A stretch of DNA of 64,000 nt. Source: Paenibacillus sp. cl123 (GTDB lineage: Bacteria > Bacillota > Bacilli > Paenibacillales > NBRC-103111). The notes under the pieces were generated by a model. That model did not search any database, was not told the DNA's origin, and was given only the letters and a program-made list of their open reading frames with translations. The DNA lies in NCBI RefSeq assembly GCF_900101595.1, contig NZ_FMYY01000006.1:262833-326832 (forward strand), given 5' to 3'. The first letter of the stretch is position 1; each line of letters opens with the position of its first letter. Positions 24,899-33,230 of the stretch are shown here, piece by piece. Both the position numbers and the translations under genes were made by a program.

Positions 24899-25507
24899 TC
24901 ACCCCTCCGCAGCTTGCGCGCATAGCTCCTGAAGGTGGCGGGCGACGATCCGCTCCACGGTTTCCGGCGTGTACAGCTCCGGACGGAGCAATGTGAGGAT
25001 CGTCAAGCCTTCAACAAGCGCGGCCAATCTTAAGGTTTCGAGTTGAATGTCCACCGAAGGGGGGAGAAGCTCCGCCTTAGCTAGAATTTCGAGGACGGCA
25101 TTAGTCAGATAGTGGAGACCGTCCGTGAGCTCGTCTTTTTTAGCTTGTAATGCCAAGCTCGTGAAGGATCGGATGGCGAAGATCCACCAGACGCCGGAGG
25201 CAGTTCGTTTTTCCGCATCCAAAGGGAGCAGCTGCAACAGAATTTCCCTCGCAGCCTTCATCGGAATAGGGCTTATCTCCAGGCGCTCTTCTGCTCGGGC
25301 AACTCCTCTTGTCAAATAATAATCCACGATAAACAGCAGCAGCTCGTCCTGTGTGGAAAAATAATGCCTTAATGCGCCGGGCGACAACCCTGCCGCAGCT
25401 GCAACGGCACGAATTGACGCATGTTCGATCCCCTTTTCCTCAATAATATGCCATGCTGATTCGGCGATCAGTTTTCTTTTTTGTTCGTGGTCCACGACTT
25501 TTGGCAA
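24899..25507 (-). CDS. TetR-family transcription regulator
   Basis: About 202 residues starting at a TTG (MPKVVDHEQKRKLIAESAWH) nine bases after AAGGAGG. The N-terminal HTH is ASIRAVAAAAGLSPGALRHY; the rest is the helical ligand-binding and dimer domain, with the TetR_C-like LLQLLPLDAEKRTASGVWW. It represses transcription until a ligand binds. A perfect 15-bp-arm palindrome lies just upstream in its own promoter region, so it is autoregulated, and the same site could repress the divergent DUF2197 gene. No transporter or enzyme target adjoins it. Confidence 0.92.
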   Translation of the reverse strand: MPKVVDHEQKRKLIAESAWHIIEEKGIEHASIRAVAAAAGLSPGALRHYFSTQDELLLFIVDYYLTRGVARAEERLEISPIPMKAAREILLQLLPLDAEKRTASGVWWIFAIRSFTSLALQAKKDELTDGLHYLTNAVLEILAKAELLPPSVDIQLETLRLAALVEGLTILTLLRPELYTPETVERIVARHLQELCAQAAEG

Positions 25508-25531
25508 CGGTAAACGCCTCCTTGTCTTATT

Positions 25532-25568
25532 TAACACACTGTATTAAAATAATTAATACAGTGTGTTA
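25532..25568. promoter_or_regulatory. TetR operator palindrome
   Basis: TAACACACTGTATTA (25532-25546), seven-base AT-rich spacer, then its perfect reverse complement (25554-25568). It sits 25 bases upstream of the TetR start and 84 bases upstream of the divergent DUF2197 start. Size and symmetry are those of an operator for two TetR dimers or one extended dimer. Confidence 0.85.
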
Positions 25569-25651
25569 TTTAGAGTTTACTCAGTTATATCGCGTCGCAG
25601 TTATCACGTCAATAGAACTGAACTTTGTCGTGATTGACGGGGGGAGATGCA

Positions 25652-25858
25652 GTGCAAGAGCAAATCGATGGAATTTTTTGTTTTCGTTCCACCTGTTATA
25701 GTTGCAGAAGAGAATTTTATGTCCTTGAGGGGACTCAAGCTTACGACCGTGTGAAACGAAACATTAAAGGAATGTATTACTGTGAAGAATGCAAAAACAG
25801 GATCGAGCTTGAAGCGCGACTGCAGTTCGGAAGACGACTGTTGACCGGCAGAGATTAA
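25652..25858 (+). CDS. DUF2197-like zinc-ribbon protein
   Basis: A 68-residue protein with two CxxC pairs, CYSC and CEEC, the pattern of a zinc ribbon, joined by FYVLEGTQAYDRVKRNIKGM. The KRN-x-KG-x-Y-C-x-x-C segment matches DUF2197 proteins. GTG at 25652 follows GGGGAG by about six bases and is preferred to a TTG upstream. It is divergent from the TetR gene and shares its operator, so TetR control is plausible. Function unknown. Confidence 0.75.
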   Translation: MQEQIDGIFCFRSTCYSCRREFYVLEGTQAYDRVKRNIKGMYYCEECKNRIELEARLQFGRRLLTGRD

Positions 25859-25868
25859 GTTTCAAGAC

Positions 25869-25965
25869 AGAAGGGGCCATCCTGAAAAGGAAGGCCCTTC
25901 TTATCCTTGCCGGTACAGACAGCGCGGAGCCATATCTTAAATGGAATGGCTCCTTTGCCTTTTTC
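25869..25965. terminator. double hairpin terminator region
   Basis: AGAAGGGGCC/GGCCCTTCT (25869-25901) is followed by GGAGCCAT/ATGGCTCC (25926-25953) and a T-rich tail on the plus strand. It separates the DUF2197 gene from the convergent GyrI-like gene. Confidence 0.7.
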
Positions 25966-25966
25966 A

Positions 25967-26494
25967 TCAATGCCCCGACCTCTTGCGCACGGGGTACAGC
26001 ATCGTAAAGTCGAAGGTTTCGATCTCCGTATAGGGGATAGTGAGACTGTTCAACGGTTCGAGCGGAACCGTCTCCATGCCGAGCACGCCTTCACTTCGAT
26101 CGAGCTCGTAATCGGGCGACTGCTCCAGCCAGGCAAACATCGCCTCATATACGCGCCACATATGCGCCTCATTCCCGTATACGCGGGCGCTCGCATAGAG
26201 CCCTCCGCGCACCTCCAACGTCTCAACGCCATCAGGTACTTCTCCGAACTCACGAACCGCCAGTCCGACCCAAAGCGTATCGACTTGCTTGCTCCATTGT
26301 TCCTGTGGAATGAACACATAAGCAGAGGGCTCATCCGTGAGTCGCGAATCCTCCTTAGGGGATATTTGCGCTGTCAGCGTACTCCACGCTACCCGCGTCC
26401 CGTTCTTGTCTGGCGTCATCTCGGTGCGTACGGCCAAAACCTTGAAGGGCGCTAATTCAACTAACTCAATCGCGACTTGCTGTTGTTCATGCAT
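25967..26494 (-). CDS. GyrI-like effector-binding domain protein
   Basis: A 175-residue protein with the GyrI/AraC_E-type small-molecule binding fold and no DNA-binding domain. It starts MHEQQQVAIELVELAPFKVL, with YVFIPQEQWSKQVDTLWVGL, VRGGLYASARVYGNEAHMWR and the C-terminal TIPYTEIETFDFTMLYPVRK. GGGAGGAAA precedes the ATG at 26494; longer in-frame starts have no ribosome site. Stand-alone members act as ligand sinks or hydrolases of cyclopropanoid-type substrates in some bacteria; this one is not assignable. It is monocistronic. Confidence 0.82.
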   Translation of the reverse strand: MHEQQQVAIELVELAPFKVLAVRTEMTPDKNGTRVAWSTLTAQISPKEDSRLTDEPSAYVFIPQEQWSKQVDTLWVGLAVREFGEVPDGVETLEVRGGLYASARVYGNEAHMWRVYEAMFAWLEQSPDYELDRSEGVLGMETVPLEPLNSLTIPYTEIETFDFTMLYPVRKRSGH

Positions 26495-26683
26495 GGGCTT
26501 TCCTCCCACTATCATTTTTAGTGCTTTTGGGAATGCAGCCAGTCGATAGCCTTCCGTCGGTTCTTTGCTTATAGTCATTTGCCTCGTGCGGGGCTGCTTC
26601 GAATAGTTCCTTACACGGAATTTATCATAGCAAATTATTCCGACCATGAAATGTATTTTTTATCAAAATTAAACTTTTAATGT

Positions 26684-27316
26684 TTATCCCGCGTTTAGCG
26701 TAGCGATGAGGGCTTCCTTGTTGTTTTCAGCCATCTTTCGCCTGATTTGTTTTGGCGCTTGAGCTTGCCGCTTACGAAGAGATTCATTACGCATACAGCT
26801 CAGACTTCCGCGGTATACAAGCTCAAGCCGGGAAGATTGCTCCAGATCGGTTGGCGTTACGAGAGCCGCAGGCTTGGAAGTCAGCGGCAGGCCGCTTTGT
26901 TCAAATACCGTCGCTACGAACTGTGTGCAGAAGTAAGCTTTGTCCCGCCCGATCGGATAGTCCATGACGACGCCGAGCAGACCGAGCAGATTGTAGGTAT
27001 ACAGATGCTGATTATCTTCAATCCCGCGGATACAGCGGCGCATACGCTCATAGACTTCCCGGCTGACAGGCGCCCGGTATACGGCGCAGTCCGCTTGAGC
27101 GAACATCGGATGGCTCAGATCCTCGCGGACGAAGCCTCCGATTAACGGATTACGGGGGTCTTTCCGTCCGAAGCTGTACACGTCCTTCAGATCAGCGTCC
27201 AAGGCGATGGAGGCATGGTTCATACTGGCCCCCGTGTAAAGCTTGATCATCTTCGTAAATAAAGTCCCTGTATCGGTCAACAGCACATATACATAAAGGG
27301 GCTCGCTTCTCATCAT
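26684..27316 (-). CDS. YiiX/YebB-like permuted NlpC/P60 cysteine hydrolase
   Basis: A 210-residue cytoplasmic protein. SMNHASIALDADLKDVYSFG supplies a histidine in the first beta strand, and KAYFCTQFVATVFEQSGLPL supplies a cysteine on a helix start: the histidine-before-cysteine order is that of circularly permuted NlpC/P60 (LRAT-like) enzymes. GGFVREDL and the N-terminal YVYVLLTDTGTLFTKMIKLY are also typical of Bacillales homologues. The last 35 residues are basic. Members cleave peptide or acyl bonds; the substrate is unknown. Start ATG ATG at 27316 follows GGAGAGG. Confidence 0.7.
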   Translation of the reverse strand: MMRSEPLYVYVLLTDTGTLFTKMIKLYTGASMNHASIALDADLKDVYSFGRKDPRNPLIGGFVREDLSHPMFAQADCAVYRAPVSREVYERMRRCIRGIEDNQHLYTYNLLGLLGVVMDYPIGRDKAYFCTQFVATVFEQSGLPLTSKPAALVTPTDLEQSSRLELVYRGSLSCMRNESLRKRQAQAPKQIRRKMAENNKEALIATLNAG

Positions 27317-27522
27317 TCATCCGCCTCTCCAAGTCCATTCCGGATCATCGCTTGATAGGTATAAGGATAAAGGGAAGCGGCCGGCGGCGAAACGAACCGG
27401 AGATGGGGCGTAAGGCAAGACTAAAGTCGGGTTTTATCATTTCCGCTTCAGCGGCTGCTGGAACTTATTGGTCCGTATTAGCGTTAATAGTCATATGGAC
27501 TTCATACGGGAGCAGGTAAGCG

Positions 27523-28368
27523 ATGAGAAAGCATGCACTCTGGCTGATGCTGCTGCTGACGGCAGCCGTCTGGGCCGGAAACTTCTGGTACTATGAGCGC
27601 CATCAGCTGACGGAGCCGGTGTTGTTCGAACATCGGTATGACTTTACTCCGTTCAAGGGGCAGTTCATCGACCTTTATTATGTGACTCACCGCGATCATT
27701 CGGAGCGGCTGGTGACCGTACAGCCGTCCGAGGAGATCATGTGGTATGTGAGAGGCGTCTCTGTCTTTGGGAGCTACGGTCCTTATACGGTCCACAAGGC
27801 CAATGTGCAGCTGGGACCGGAAGGCCGCGAGCTGGATGCTGCGGTTTACGGCACATTTACGGAGCTGAAGCTGCAATTCGATCGCGGATCGGCGATGACC
27901 GCCCCTGTCGGGCAAATTACGCTGCGGCCTCCTTCCATGGAGAAACGGCTGCCCTTGCTGTCGATGATAAGCGGCTCAAGCAGCTCGACAGGGGAGAACG
28001 AGCATGTAAGCAGCGCCAACGTGGACCTGCGCGTGACGGCCGCGTCACATACGCTGGAGCAGCAGCTCGGCGAGCGCCTGCATGTCTCGGTACACAAGAT
28101 GATGCACGAGGAGGTGCAGGTTCCCTTCGACCTCAAGGCGGGCGAGGCATTGAGAGCGGAGCAGCGCATCGACCCGCCTGCGGGAGCGGGCGCTCGCGGC
28201 AGAATGGAGTCGGTTGGGGGCGAGCTTCGCGTGGAGCTGCAGCCGGCGGACGCTTCCGCAGCGCCGCAGTCGTGGATAAACCCCATTAGCCTGGGTCCGG
28301 AGCCGGACCGGCGGGGGATAGCCGAGCTGATTGCGCGCAGAGAGAGGGGGAAAACGGATGGCGGGTAG
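27523..28368 (+). CDS. membrane-anchored protein of unknown function
   Basis: A 281-residue protein with one N-terminal helix (residues about 5-20, LWLMLLLTAAVWAG) and an otherwise soluble, probably extracytoplasmic domain. The middle has beta-rich stretches (LYYVTHRDHSERLVTVQPSE, WYVRGVSVFGSYGPYTVHKA). The C-terminus is glycine/alanine-rich then charged. I do not recognise a family. AGCAGGTAAGCG precedes the ATG. It overlaps the next membrane-protein gene by 11 bases, so the two are translationally coupled and probably act together. Coding is supported by frame length and third-position GC. Confidence 0.65.
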   Translation: MRKHALWLMLLLTAAVWAGNFWYYERHQLTEPVLFEHRYDFTPFKGQFIDLYYVTHRDHSERLVTVQPSEEIMWYVRGVSVFGSYGPYTVHKANVQLGPEGRELDAAVYGTFTELKLQFDRGSAMTAPVGQITLRPPSMEKRLPLLSMISGSSSSTGENEHVSSANVDLRVTAASHTLEQQLGERLHVSVHKMMHEEVQVPFDLKAGEALRAEQRIDPPAGAGARGRMESVGGELRVELQPADASAAPQSWINPISLGPEPDRRGIAELIARRERGKTDGG

Positions 28369-28981
28369 CTGCCGTACGATTTCCTGGGGCTTGCTGCTTG
28401 TCGCGCTGGACATTCGGATCGGCGCGATCGATGCGCTGCCGGATATCGTGGGCTTTCTGATGATCGCCTTCGGCCTTCGTGAGCTAATGGGTCAAGCGCA
28501 GCGGGCAGGCGCCGGCACCGGGCCCGAGAGCGAAGCGGGCTCCATAGCGCGAGGCTACGGCCGGGCGGCGAGTATGGCGGCGGTGCTGGCGATATGGTCG
28601 GTCACCGAGCTGGCTGCTCCGCCTGCTGCGGCCGACGGGAGCCCGCCGCTCACGGGCGTCTGGATGATCGTGTCCGGCGCCGGCCAGCTGCTTAAGCTGT
28701 TCATGGTCCATTCCTCCCTGACATCGCTCGAACGCCAGCTCGCCGGCCTGGGGAAGCCGGGCCAAGCAGAGTCGGTTCGCGCGAGGAGAAGGCTGTACAC
28801 GGCGATCCAGTGGCTGCTGCTGCTTGCGGCGCCTTTCAGCTTGAATGTGCGGGAAGATTTGGGGGCTATTATGCTGCTGCTGGGAGGAGCCATGCTGGTG
28901 ATGGAGCTGGTCCTGTTCTTCACCTGGCGGAAGGCGGCGTATACGGCGAGTAAGTCGCAGGCCGGAGGGCGGGACGCTTAA
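28358..28981 (+). CDS. multi-helix membrane protein of unknown function
   Basis: A 207-residue protein with about five hydrophobic segments: 8-35 (WGLLLVALDIRIGAIDALP), 70-88, 101-120, 145-165 and 170-190. The ALPDIVGFLMIAFGLRELMG stretch is typical of hypothetical membrane proteins in Paenibacillus. ATG at 28358 follows GAGGGGGAAAACGG and overlaps the gene before. No catalytic motif is visible. Function unknown. Confidence 0.65.
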   Translation: MAGSCRTISWGLLLVALDIRIGAIDALPDIVGFLMIAFGLRELMGQAQRAGAGTGPESEAGSIARGYGRAASMAAVLAIWSVTELAAPPAAADGSPPLTGVWMIVSGAGQLLKLFMVHSSLTSLERQLAGLGKPGQAESVRARRRLYTAIQWLLLLAAPFSLNVREDLGAIMLLLGGAMLVMELVLFFTWRKAAYTASKSQAGGRDA

Positions 28982-29176
28982 GAGGGCGGCAGGAACAGGC
29001 GAAACGGAGATGCCCCTGCATTCGCCTGTTCCTGCTGCGAGCAAAGCTTCTGGCGGGGAACATCAAAAAAATTTAATTCAGATGAACCATAAATGCTGAT
29101 TTCTTTATAAGGAAAGCTGCGCAAAATTCGATATAATAGAGGAACGGCGCATAAATCGAGAGTCGGGGTGAGTTTT

Positions 29177-30196
29177 TTGTCCCATAAAGATAGGGATTCC
29201 AATTATAGACGGTTGTTTGCGGAGGAGCTGCGGCTCGCCGAAGCCGCCAAGCAGGCGGCGGTCGACCAGTCGCTATCCCTGGAACAACTGTACCCTCAGC
29301 ACCAGGAGCTCGCAGCCCAATATGAGAAGCTGCTTAGAACGACGATCAAGCTTTCGCGGATCAGCGATATTCAAGGCAAGACGTTGAAGGAGCAGGAGCA
29401 GGAAATTCAGACGGCCCATGAGAATCTTAAGCATCTGGAGAAGCTCCGCCAGCAGCTGATCGCCGACATCTCTCATGAGCTGGGCACGCCAATGGTCGCC
29501 GTACAAGGCTATGTGAAGGCGCTGCTCGACGGCGTCATCCAGCCGGAGGATAAATATTTGCGGCTGATTTACGACCGTGTGCTGAAGGTCAATCATCTGA
29601 TCAAGGACTTGTTTCTGCTGTCGACGTACCAGGCCAACCGCAATCATTTCGACCATCAGCAGATCGACATCGACCATTTCGTCTCCTCCGTTGCTGAGAA
29701 ATACGCGCCGGAGTGCGAGAGAGGCGGCATCGTGCTGGAGATGGAGGCGGAAGAGGAGCCGCTGCGGCCGAAGGATGAAGTGATGATCGTCTGGGCGGAC
29801 CCGGTCCGGCTGGACCAGGTGTTCGAGAATTTGATTCAGAATGCGTTGAAATATACCGGCGCGGGCGGAACCATCCGGCTGAGAAGCGAATTTCAGCCCA
29901 AATATGAGGGGGCTCGCCTCGGGCATTGGTTTTTCAAAATTACGGATACCGGAATCGGGATTGACGATGACGAGGCATCCTTTGTGTTCGACCGGTTTTT
30001 CCGCAGCAAGCAGGCCAAGGGTATTCCAGGAACGGGCCTGGGGCTGGCGATCACCAAGGAGATTATTCAGAAGCATGGCGGCGAGATCGGGGTGACGAGC
30101 AAGCCCGGCGAAGGGACGACCTTCTTCTTCCTGATCCCGGCCGAGCTGATCAATACATGCGACGGGAAGTCCCGGTCCAAGATTTTAGGAGGGTAG
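29177..30196 (+). CDS. soluble sensor histidine kinase of the SiaABC-linked operon
   Basis: About 339 residues without membrane helices. Residues 1-95 are a coiled-coil-like region (RLFAEELRLAEAAKQAAVDQ, LKEQEQEIQTAHENLKHLEK). The dimerisation box is DISHELGTPMVAVQGYVKAL, in which the usual R-T-P-L is G-T-P-M. The ATPase has FENLIQNALKYTGAG, ITDTGIGIDDDE, FDRFFRSKQAKG and GTGLGLAITKEI. Start is TTG 29177 or GTG 29168; GGTGA spacing favours the TTG. It heads a tight operon with SiaB, SiaC and SiaA homologues (gaps of 2, 3 and 5 bases). Its partner regulator may be one of the two OmpR types encoded convergently at 33-34.7 kb. Confidence 0.9.
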   Translation: MSHKDRDSNYRRLFAEELRLAEAAKQAAVDQSLSLEQLYPQHQELAAQYEKLLRTTIKLSRISDIQGKTLKEQEQEIQTAHENLKHLEKLRQQLIADISHELGTPMVAVQGYVKALLDGVIQPEDKYLRLIYDRVLKVNHLIKDLFLLSTYQANRNHFDHQQIDIDHFVSSVAEKYAPECERGGIVLEMEAEEEPLRPKDEVMIVWADPVRLDQVFENLIQNALKYTGAGGTIRLRSEFQPKYEGARLGHWFFKITDTGIGIDDDEASFVFDRFFRSKQAKGIPGTGLGLAITKEIIQKHGGEIGVTSKPGEGTTFFFLIPAELINTCDGKSRSKILGG

Positions 30197-30198
30197 GA

Positions 30199-30744
30199 AT
30201 GATTAATTCGTTATTTGAAGTCCAGCGATGCTTGCAAGCCAATCGGATATTGATCAGTTTCTCGGGCAAGCTGACGCAAGGGCTGATTGAGGAGTACGGC
30301 GACGCCGTGAAGAAATATCTGGAGCAGGCCGAGCGGCCAAGCAGCGAGGTGCGGGACGTGTTCTCGATCTTCATCGAGCAGACGCAAAATATTAAAAATT
30401 ACTGCAGCAGCAAAGAGCATAGCCCCTTCGCGGAGCGGCTCGCTTCCTCCAGCATCGTCACGATCGGACACTCGCAGGAAGGGCATTTTATTCATTGCGG
30501 CAATCTGATCGAAAACGGGGACGCCGCTTCTCTGAGCGCCGCGCTGGACAAGCTGATCGGTTTGGACAAGACGGAGCTCAGGAAGCTGTACAAGGAAAAG
30601 CTGCGCGAGGCGCAGCATCCGGACGCCTCCGGCGCGGGCATAGGATTGATCGAGATGTCCAGGAAGGTCAGCAGCCCTCTCTCCTATGCGATAACGCCGA
30701 TCGACCGCGAGATGTCGTTCTTTACGCTAAAGGCGGTGATTTAG
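30199..30744 (+). CDS. siaB: SiaB family protein kinase
   Basis: A 181-residue protein. QRCLQANRILISFSGKLTQG starts the domain; SIVTIGHSQEGHFIHCGNLI and GAGIGLIEMSRKVSSPLSYA are ATPase-like G-box segments. This is the SiaB/DUF6272 family, which in Pseudomonas phosphorylates SiaC and so blocks its action. ATG at 30199 follows AGGAGGG by five bases, two bases after the kinase stop. Here it stands beside SiaC and SiaA homologues, giving a complete kinase/substrate/phosphatase switch. No SiaD-type diguanylate cyclase is in the operon or elsewhere in the window. Confidence 0.85.
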   Translation: MINSLFEVQRCLQANRILISFSGKLTQGLIEEYGDAVKKYLEQAERPSSEVRDVFSIFIEQTQNIKNYCSSKEHSPFAERLASSSIVTIGHSQEGHFIHCGNLIENGDAASLSAALDKLIGLDKTELRKLYKEKLREAQHPDASGAGIGLIEMSRKVSSPLSYAITPIDREMSFFTLKAVI

Positions 30745-30747
30745 ACG

Positions 30748-31143
30748 GTGATGATGTACGAATTGTTTATCGAGCCAACGAAAAGCACCCCATCCGTTCA
30801 TTTCGATCCGAAATGGAACAGGCTGTGGATTAGCGGAGAATCTTATCCGGAGAATGCGTTCAAATTCTACGAGCCGCTGCTGCGCTGGGTGGATGAATAC
30901 CTGGAGCAGCTCGGAGCGGATCAGGAGGTGCTGCTGGAGCTGCGGCTGCCGTACGTCAATACAAGCAGCACGAAATGCTTCATGATGCTGCTGGAGAAGT
31001 TCGACGCGGCTCATGCCAGCGGCAAACATATCAAGCTGGTCTGGTACTGCAGCCCGGACAATGAAAGCGAGCAGGAATGCGCCGAGGAATTCAAGGAGGA
31101 CTTAAGCTTGCCGTTCGATATTGTGCTGAAGGAAGAGGCGTAG
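30748..31143 (+). CDS. siaC: SiaC family regulatory phosphoprotein (DUF1987)
   Basis: A 131-residue, STAS-like partner-switch protein. It begins MMMYELFIEPTKSTPSVHFD, with WISGESYPENAFKFYEPLLR and the conserved phosphosite loop LPYVNTSSTKCFMMLLEKFD; the NTSS-T segment corresponds to the threonine phosphorylated in Pseudomonas SiaC. GTG at 30748 or ATG at 30751 are both possible after GGCGGTGA. In the known system unphosphorylated SiaC binds and activates a diguanylate cyclase. Its target here is unknown. Confidence 0.88.
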   Translation: MMMYELFIEPTKSTPSVHFDPKWNRLWISGESYPENAFKFYEPLLRWVDEYLEQLGADQEVLLELRLPYVNTSSTKCFMMLLEKFDAAHASGKHIKLVWYCSPDNESEQECAEEFKEDLSLPFDIVLKEEA

Positions 31144-31148
31144 AACGG

Positions 31149-32951
31149 ATGAAATATTACGATAAAGGGACCTTGCGGATTATCGGATTCGCCAGCCTTG
31201 TGATCGTCTTCTCGATGCTGCTTATCGGCGGGATCGTTTACGTGTTCACCGAGTCGGGGGTAGTCAAGAAGCTGAAGGAGAAGGATCTTCCCGTCATCGC
31301 ACAAGCCATGGCGGCCAAGGTGGAAGCCCGGATCGAGCGTTCCAAGGAAACCTCTTACACGCTGGCCGCCGACCCGGAGGTTCGGCAATGGCTGACGGAA
31401 GGAGAACCGGCGGGCGATCGTCAGCGGCATTCGCTGCAGCGGCTCACGACGCTGGTAGAGCAGTTCGGCTACAGCAACTCCTTCATCGTCAGCAGCGGGA
31501 CCAGCCAGTACTGGGGCGAAGGAGGGCAGCTGCTGGGGAAAATCAGTCCGAATGAGCCGGCAGACCGCTGGTTCTATGACTTTATCGCCTCGGGCCGGGA
31601 TGTGGAAGTTAACCTCGATTACAACAAAGAGCGGCAGGAAGCGTTCGTTTTTACAAACGCGCTGGTCAGGCAGGACGGCAAGCCGCTTGCGGCGGTCGGG
31701 GTCGGTCAAAGCCTTAAGGATCTCGCCGAGGAATTCCGCGCGTTCAAGTACGGGACAACCAGCCGGCTGTGGCTCATCAATCCGGACGGCGAGGTGATTC
31801 TCTCCGCCGATGAATCCGACTACGGCCGCCAGATCGATTCCTTGTTGAACGCCGACATTGTACGGGAGCTGCTCGGGCAAGCCAAGCCGGTCATGCAGAC
31901 GCTGGAGTTCAAGGGGGAGGACGGAGAGCTGACCGACCTGATCAGCTACCCGCTGTCCTCGACCTCGATGCAGCTGCTCTTTCAGATCGAGCGGCAGGAG
32001 ACCGTCTCCTTCCTGAACCGGATCAAGATGAATACCGTTGCCGTCTCGCTGATTTCTTTCGTCCTCATTTTGTTCCTGTTCTATTATGTCTCCCATCGGC
32101 TGGCTAATCCTTACGAACGGGCGCTGCAGATGAACCAGCAGCTGGAGCGCAAAGTGCGCGAGCGGACGCAAGAGCTTGCTGAGCACAATGAGAAGCTGAT
32201 GGACAGCATCGATTACGCGAAGCGTATTCAGGAGTCGCTGCTGCTGCGTCCGAAAGAATGGGATGAGGCGACCAAGGAGCATGTGCTTCTCTATAAGCCG
32301 CGCGATGGGGTGGGCGGAGATTTCCACTGGGTGAAGCCGCTGACCGGCGGTACGCTGATCGCGATCGGGGACTGCACCGGCCACGGGGTCCCTGGGGCGC
32401 TGATGACGATGCTCTCGATTACTTTGCTCGACCGGGTGGCGGAGGAAGGTTATGCCGATGAGCCCGCCCGGGTGCTCGGAGAGCTAAACCGGCTGGTCAA
32501 GCAGACGCTCCATCAGACGGAGCCTGCGGGGCTGACCGATGACGGCTTGGACATCGGGCTCTGCTATATCAACGAGGAGCGTACCGTATTGCGTTTCGCC
32601 GGCGCCAAATGCTCCTTGTATGTACGCGATCAGGAGCGGCTGCACCTTCTGGAAGGAGGAAGGAAAAGCATCGGTTATCGCCGAACGCCGATGGAGTATC
32701 CATTCCTCTCCCATGAGCTCCGGCTGCATCCGGGTACGGCCTGCTACATGGCTACGGATGGCTTCTTCGACCAGAGCGGCGGGGAGAAAGGGTATGCCTT
32801 CGGCAAACGCCGGTTCCTGGAGCTTCTGGAGCGGCATAGGCAGTACCCGCTCCGCGAGCAGGCGGAGCTGTTCTGGGCAGAGCTGGAGTCCTACATGGGC
32901 GATGAAGCCCAGCGGGACGATATTACGCTCCTGGCCTTTCAGGCTTCCTGA
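31149..32951 (+). CDS. siaA: SiaA-like sensor PP2C (SpoIIE-type) phosphatase
   Basis: A 600-residue membrane protein. A helix at about 12-34 and another at about 300-322 flank a dCACHE-like extracellular domain (RWFYDFIASGRDVEVNLDYN, SRLWLINPDGEVILSADESD). A HAMP-less coiled linker (LERKVRERTQELAEHNEKLM) with DSIDYAKRIQESLLLRPKEW leads to the SpoIIE/PP2C domain: DGVGGDFHWVKPL, IAIGDCTGHGVPGALMTMLS, FAGAKCSLYV, YMATDGFFDQSGG and QRDDITLLAF supply its metal aspartates. It would dephosphorylate SiaC in response to an external signal. It closes the operon, followed by a strong terminator. Confidence 0.9.
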   Translation: MKYYDKGTLRIIGFASLVIVFSMLLIGGIVYVFTESGVVKKLKEKDLPVIAQAMAAKVEARIERSKETSYTLAADPEVRQWLTEGEPAGDRQRHSLQRLTTLVEQFGYSNSFIVSSGTSQYWGEGGQLLGKISPNEPADRWFYDFIASGRDVEVNLDYNKERQEAFVFTNALVRQDGKPLAAVGVGQSLKDLAEEFRAFKYGTTSRLWLINPDGEVILSADESDYGRQIDSLLNADIVRELLGQAKPVMQTLEFKGEDGELTDLISYPLSSTSMQLLFQIERQETVSFLNRIKMNTVAVSLISFVLILFLFYYVSHRLANPYERALQMNQQLERKVRERTQELAEHNEKLMDSIDYAKRIQESLLLRPKEWDEATKEHVLLYKPRDGVGGDFHWVKPLTGGTLIAIGDCTGHGVPGALMTMLSITLLDRVAEEGYADEPARVLGELNRLVKQTLHQTEPAGLTDDGLDIGLCYINEERTVLRFAGAKCSLYVRDQERLHLLEGGRKSIGYRRTPMEYPFLSHELRLHPGTACYMATDGFFDQSGGEKGYAFGKRRFLELLERHRQYPLREQAELFWAELESYMGDEAQRDDITLLAFQAS

Positions 32952-32993
32952 GCGGGCGGGATAAGTGAAGGGGGAGGCTGCCCCCATTTCGAA

Positions 32994-33041
32994 AAAAAGG
33001 TCGAGTCAGGGCTTGCAGCTGCCCCTGAACTCGACCTTTTT
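32994..33041. terminator. strong intrinsic terminator of the kinase-SiaBCA operon
   Basis: AAAAAGGTCGAGT and its complement ACTCGACCTTTTT form a long stem with GGG/CCC pairing near the loop. T-run on the plus strand, A-run upstream, so it also works on the minus strand. Confidence 0.9.
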
Positions 33042-33090
33042 GATTTGCGGCTGCCTGCGCGGGCGGCTTCGGCGCATGATTCGCACGCAT

Positions 33091-33159
33091 AAGCCCGCGG
33101 GCGGTCTTAACCGCGTGAAAGCGCGGCCCGACCGGCGCTGCAAGTCCGCGGGCGGTCTT
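33091..33159. repeat. two copies of a dispersed hairpin repeat (a third at 45852)
   Basis: Copies at 33091-33108 and 33142-33159, consensus AAGYCYGCGGGCGGTCTT, starting 51 bases apart. Flanks pair around the constant core: TAAG/CTTA with outer CACGC/GCGTG in the first, CTGCAAG/CTTGCAG in the second. A weaker version may lie near 33050. They occupy the gap between the SiaA gene and the convergent regulator genes. Confidence 0.7.
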
Positions 33160-33196
33160 GCAGGCCCGAAGCAGCCTGCTGTTTTGCTCTAGCCGT

Positions 33197-33230
33197 CCGC
33201 AGGCCGCACGTTGTTCACCGGACTTCTAGC
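33197..33230. repeat. dispersed 34-nt repeat beginning at a stop codon
   Basis: CCGCAGGCCGC, six variable bases, TTCACCGGACTTCT-[AG]-GC. The same arrangement with the same spacing occurs at 61978-62011. Read on the minus strand it begins TAGAAGTCCGGTGAAC, where TAG is the stop codon of the regulator gene that ends at 33226. Confidence 0.7.

Noticed and set aside
31011..32384. A 457-codon open frame on the minus strand
   Set aside because: Antisense to the SiaA-type gene, with no domain or start site.
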